Positions 23,756 through 24,549 of a stretch of 24,549 bases of DNA are shown here, one piece after another. The stretch comes from JBFMHP01 sp040752855 (GTDB lineage: Bacteria > Pseudomonadota > Gammaproteobacteria > RBG-16-57-12), in NCBI GenBank assembly GCA_040752855.1, contig JBFMHP010000011.1, positions 1 through 24,549 of the forward strand, read 5' to 3'. Within the stretch, counting starts at the first letter, position 1. Each line of letters starts with the position of its first letter. Under the pieces are notes generated by a model, which saw only the letters and a list, made by a program, of their open reading frames with translations, did no database searches and was not told the DNA's origin. The position numbers were made by a program, and so were the translations under genes.

Positions 23756-24435
23756 AAACACCACTTATCCTCATCATCGAAGACGATCCAGGGCTGCTCA
23801 CGGGGTTGCGGGACAATCTCGAACTCGAGGGTTATTTAATTCGAACCGCGACCACGGTCCGTGACGGGCGCGAGCTGGCGCAAGCCGCGCAGCCGGATCT
23901 CATCCTGCTCGATGTCATGCTGCCCGATGGCGACGGCATCAGTCTGTGCCGGCAATTGCGCCGCCAAGGCCTGCGCCAGCCCATCATCATGCTCACCGCC
24001 CGCGGCGAGGAGCACGACAAGCTGCTCGGATTCGAGGTCGGCGCCGATGATTACGTCGTCAAACCGTTCAGTCTGCGCGAGTTGCTGGCGCGGATTCAGG
24101 CGCGCCTGCGTTTTCTGGAGCCGCGGCCGGCCGGGCCGGTGGCCGTCGGCGTGGCGCTGGCGGATTTTGACCGCCACACCCTGGTGCGCGACGGCCGGCC
24201 GCTTGATATCAGCGCCAAGGAAATGGACTTGCTGCGTTTTCTGGTCGACCATCGCGGGCAGGTCGTCTCGCGCGACGATTTGCTCGCCCATGTGTGGGGG
24301 CATCAGGGTGAGGTCACCACACGCACCGTCGATAATTTCATCGTCCGGCTGCGCAAGAAGATCGAACCCGATCCGGCCAATCCCGTGTTTCTGATCACGG
24401 TGTATGGCAGCGGCTACAAACTGGTCGATCAGTGA
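23752..24435 (+). CDS. OmpR/PhoB-family response regulator
   Basis: 227 residues. The receiver domain has the acidic pair D11-D12, phospho-acceptor Asp54 in LILLDVMLPDGDG, the Thr in MLTARGEE and Lys104 in VVKPFSLRE. The C-terminal winged helix (about 130-225) shows LDISAKEMDLLRFLVDHRGQVVSRDDLLAHVWGHQGEVTTRTVDNFIVRLRKKIEPDPANPVFLITVYGSGYKLV, with the recognition helix in the TRTVDNFIVRLRKK stretch. ATG 23752 lies within the end of the kinase gene (ATGA overlap), so the two are a cognate pair. Target genes are not evident. Confidence 0.95.
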   Translation: MKTPLILIIEDDPGLLTGLRDNLELEGYLIRTATTVRDGRELAQAAQPDLILLDVMLPDGDGISLCRQLRRQGLRQPIIMLTARGEEHDKLLGFEVGADDYVVKPFSLRELLARIQARLRFLEPRPAGPVAVGVALADFDRHTLVRDGRPLDISAKEMDLLRFLVDHRGQVVSRDDLLAHVWGHQGEVTTRTVDNFIVRLRKKIEPDPANPVFLITVYGSGYKLVDQ

Positions 24436-24452
24436 TCCGCGCGTGGCCGTTT

Positions 24453-24538
24453 GCCGGGAACGCTGGCGCTTATCCCGGCCTACAGGCACAAGCCAGCTCT
24501 AACCTGTAGGCCGGGATAAGGCGCAGCCGTTCCCGGCA
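24453..24538. repeat. REP palindrome pair, copy D
   Basis: GCCGGGAACGCTGGCGCTTA opens the copy and CCTGTAGGCCGGGATAAGG leads to GTTCCCGGC at its close, a more symmetrical inverted pair than copies A-C, with a longer centre. It lies about 6 kb from the RAYT gene, immediately downstream of the response regulator, the typical 3'-end location of REPs. Confidence 0.9.
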
Positions 24539-24549
24539 GCCGCTTGCCC

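Noticed and set aside
22202..23764. 520-codon minus-strand frame opposite the sensor kinase
   Set aside because: Antisense of a clear histidine kinase with all catalytic boxes; the frame is rich in His/Arg/Gln with no recognisable domain.

Overview
The window looks like chromosomal DNA of a GC-rich Gram-negative bacterium, most likely a gammaproteobacterium. Its backbone is lipopolysaccharide (LPS) and envelope biosynthesis: galE, heptosyltransferase, lpxL, gmhA, hldE, waaA and a tolC-type gene. The gammaproteobacterial call is an inference from gene families and from the REP/RAYT repeats; there is no rRNA or species marker here.

Region 1 (1-5393) is a mobile and decayed zone. It starts with an IS66-family element cut by the window edge (tnpA, tnpB and the 5' part of tnpC, all on minus). 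A complete-looking group II intron follows, with its reverse transcriptase/maturase and domains V/VI. An AT-richer minus-strand gene then encodes a GT8-like glycosyltransferase carrying what looks like half of a GT4 domain. After it come the truncated ends of two sugar-metabolism genes (a nucleotidyltransferase and a class II aldolase) joined tail to tail, and the end of an IS3-like element. This reads as the scar of a polysaccharide locus broken by mobile elements.

Region 2 (5394-17897) is the LPS/saccharide core. galE (minus) diverges from a tight five-gene plus-strand operon: asnB-like amidotransferase, GT9 heptosyltransferase, GT4, a second asnB-like amidotransferase, GT4. The junctions are 7 bp, -4 bp, -1 bp and 10 bp. 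lpxL faces the end of this operon and diverges from gmhA. After a large imperfect inverted repeat come hldE and waaA. Together these make activated heptose, transfer Kdo and heptose, acylate lipid A and probably amidate sugar acids or other carboxyls in the saccharide.

Region 3 (17898-21107) contains a REP-associated tyrosine transposase (RAYT) flanked by paired REP palindromes, then a minus-strand series: a pcm-like methyltransferase, a single-domain rhodanese and a TolC-family outer-membrane channel.

Region 4 (21108-24549) holds two small exported, lysine-rich, cysteine-containing proteins, each followed by a clear intrinsic terminator. A 168-bp near-perfect palindrome bounded by CTAG follows, looking like a non-autonomous mobile element. 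It lies 9 bp before the first possible start of a sensor kinase/OmpR-type regulator operon. A further REP pair closes the window.

The points most worth following up are the doubled amidotransferase/glycosyltransferase operon, the palindrome in the sensor-kinase promoter position, the RAYT with its REP copies, and the gene-fusion scar at about 4980.
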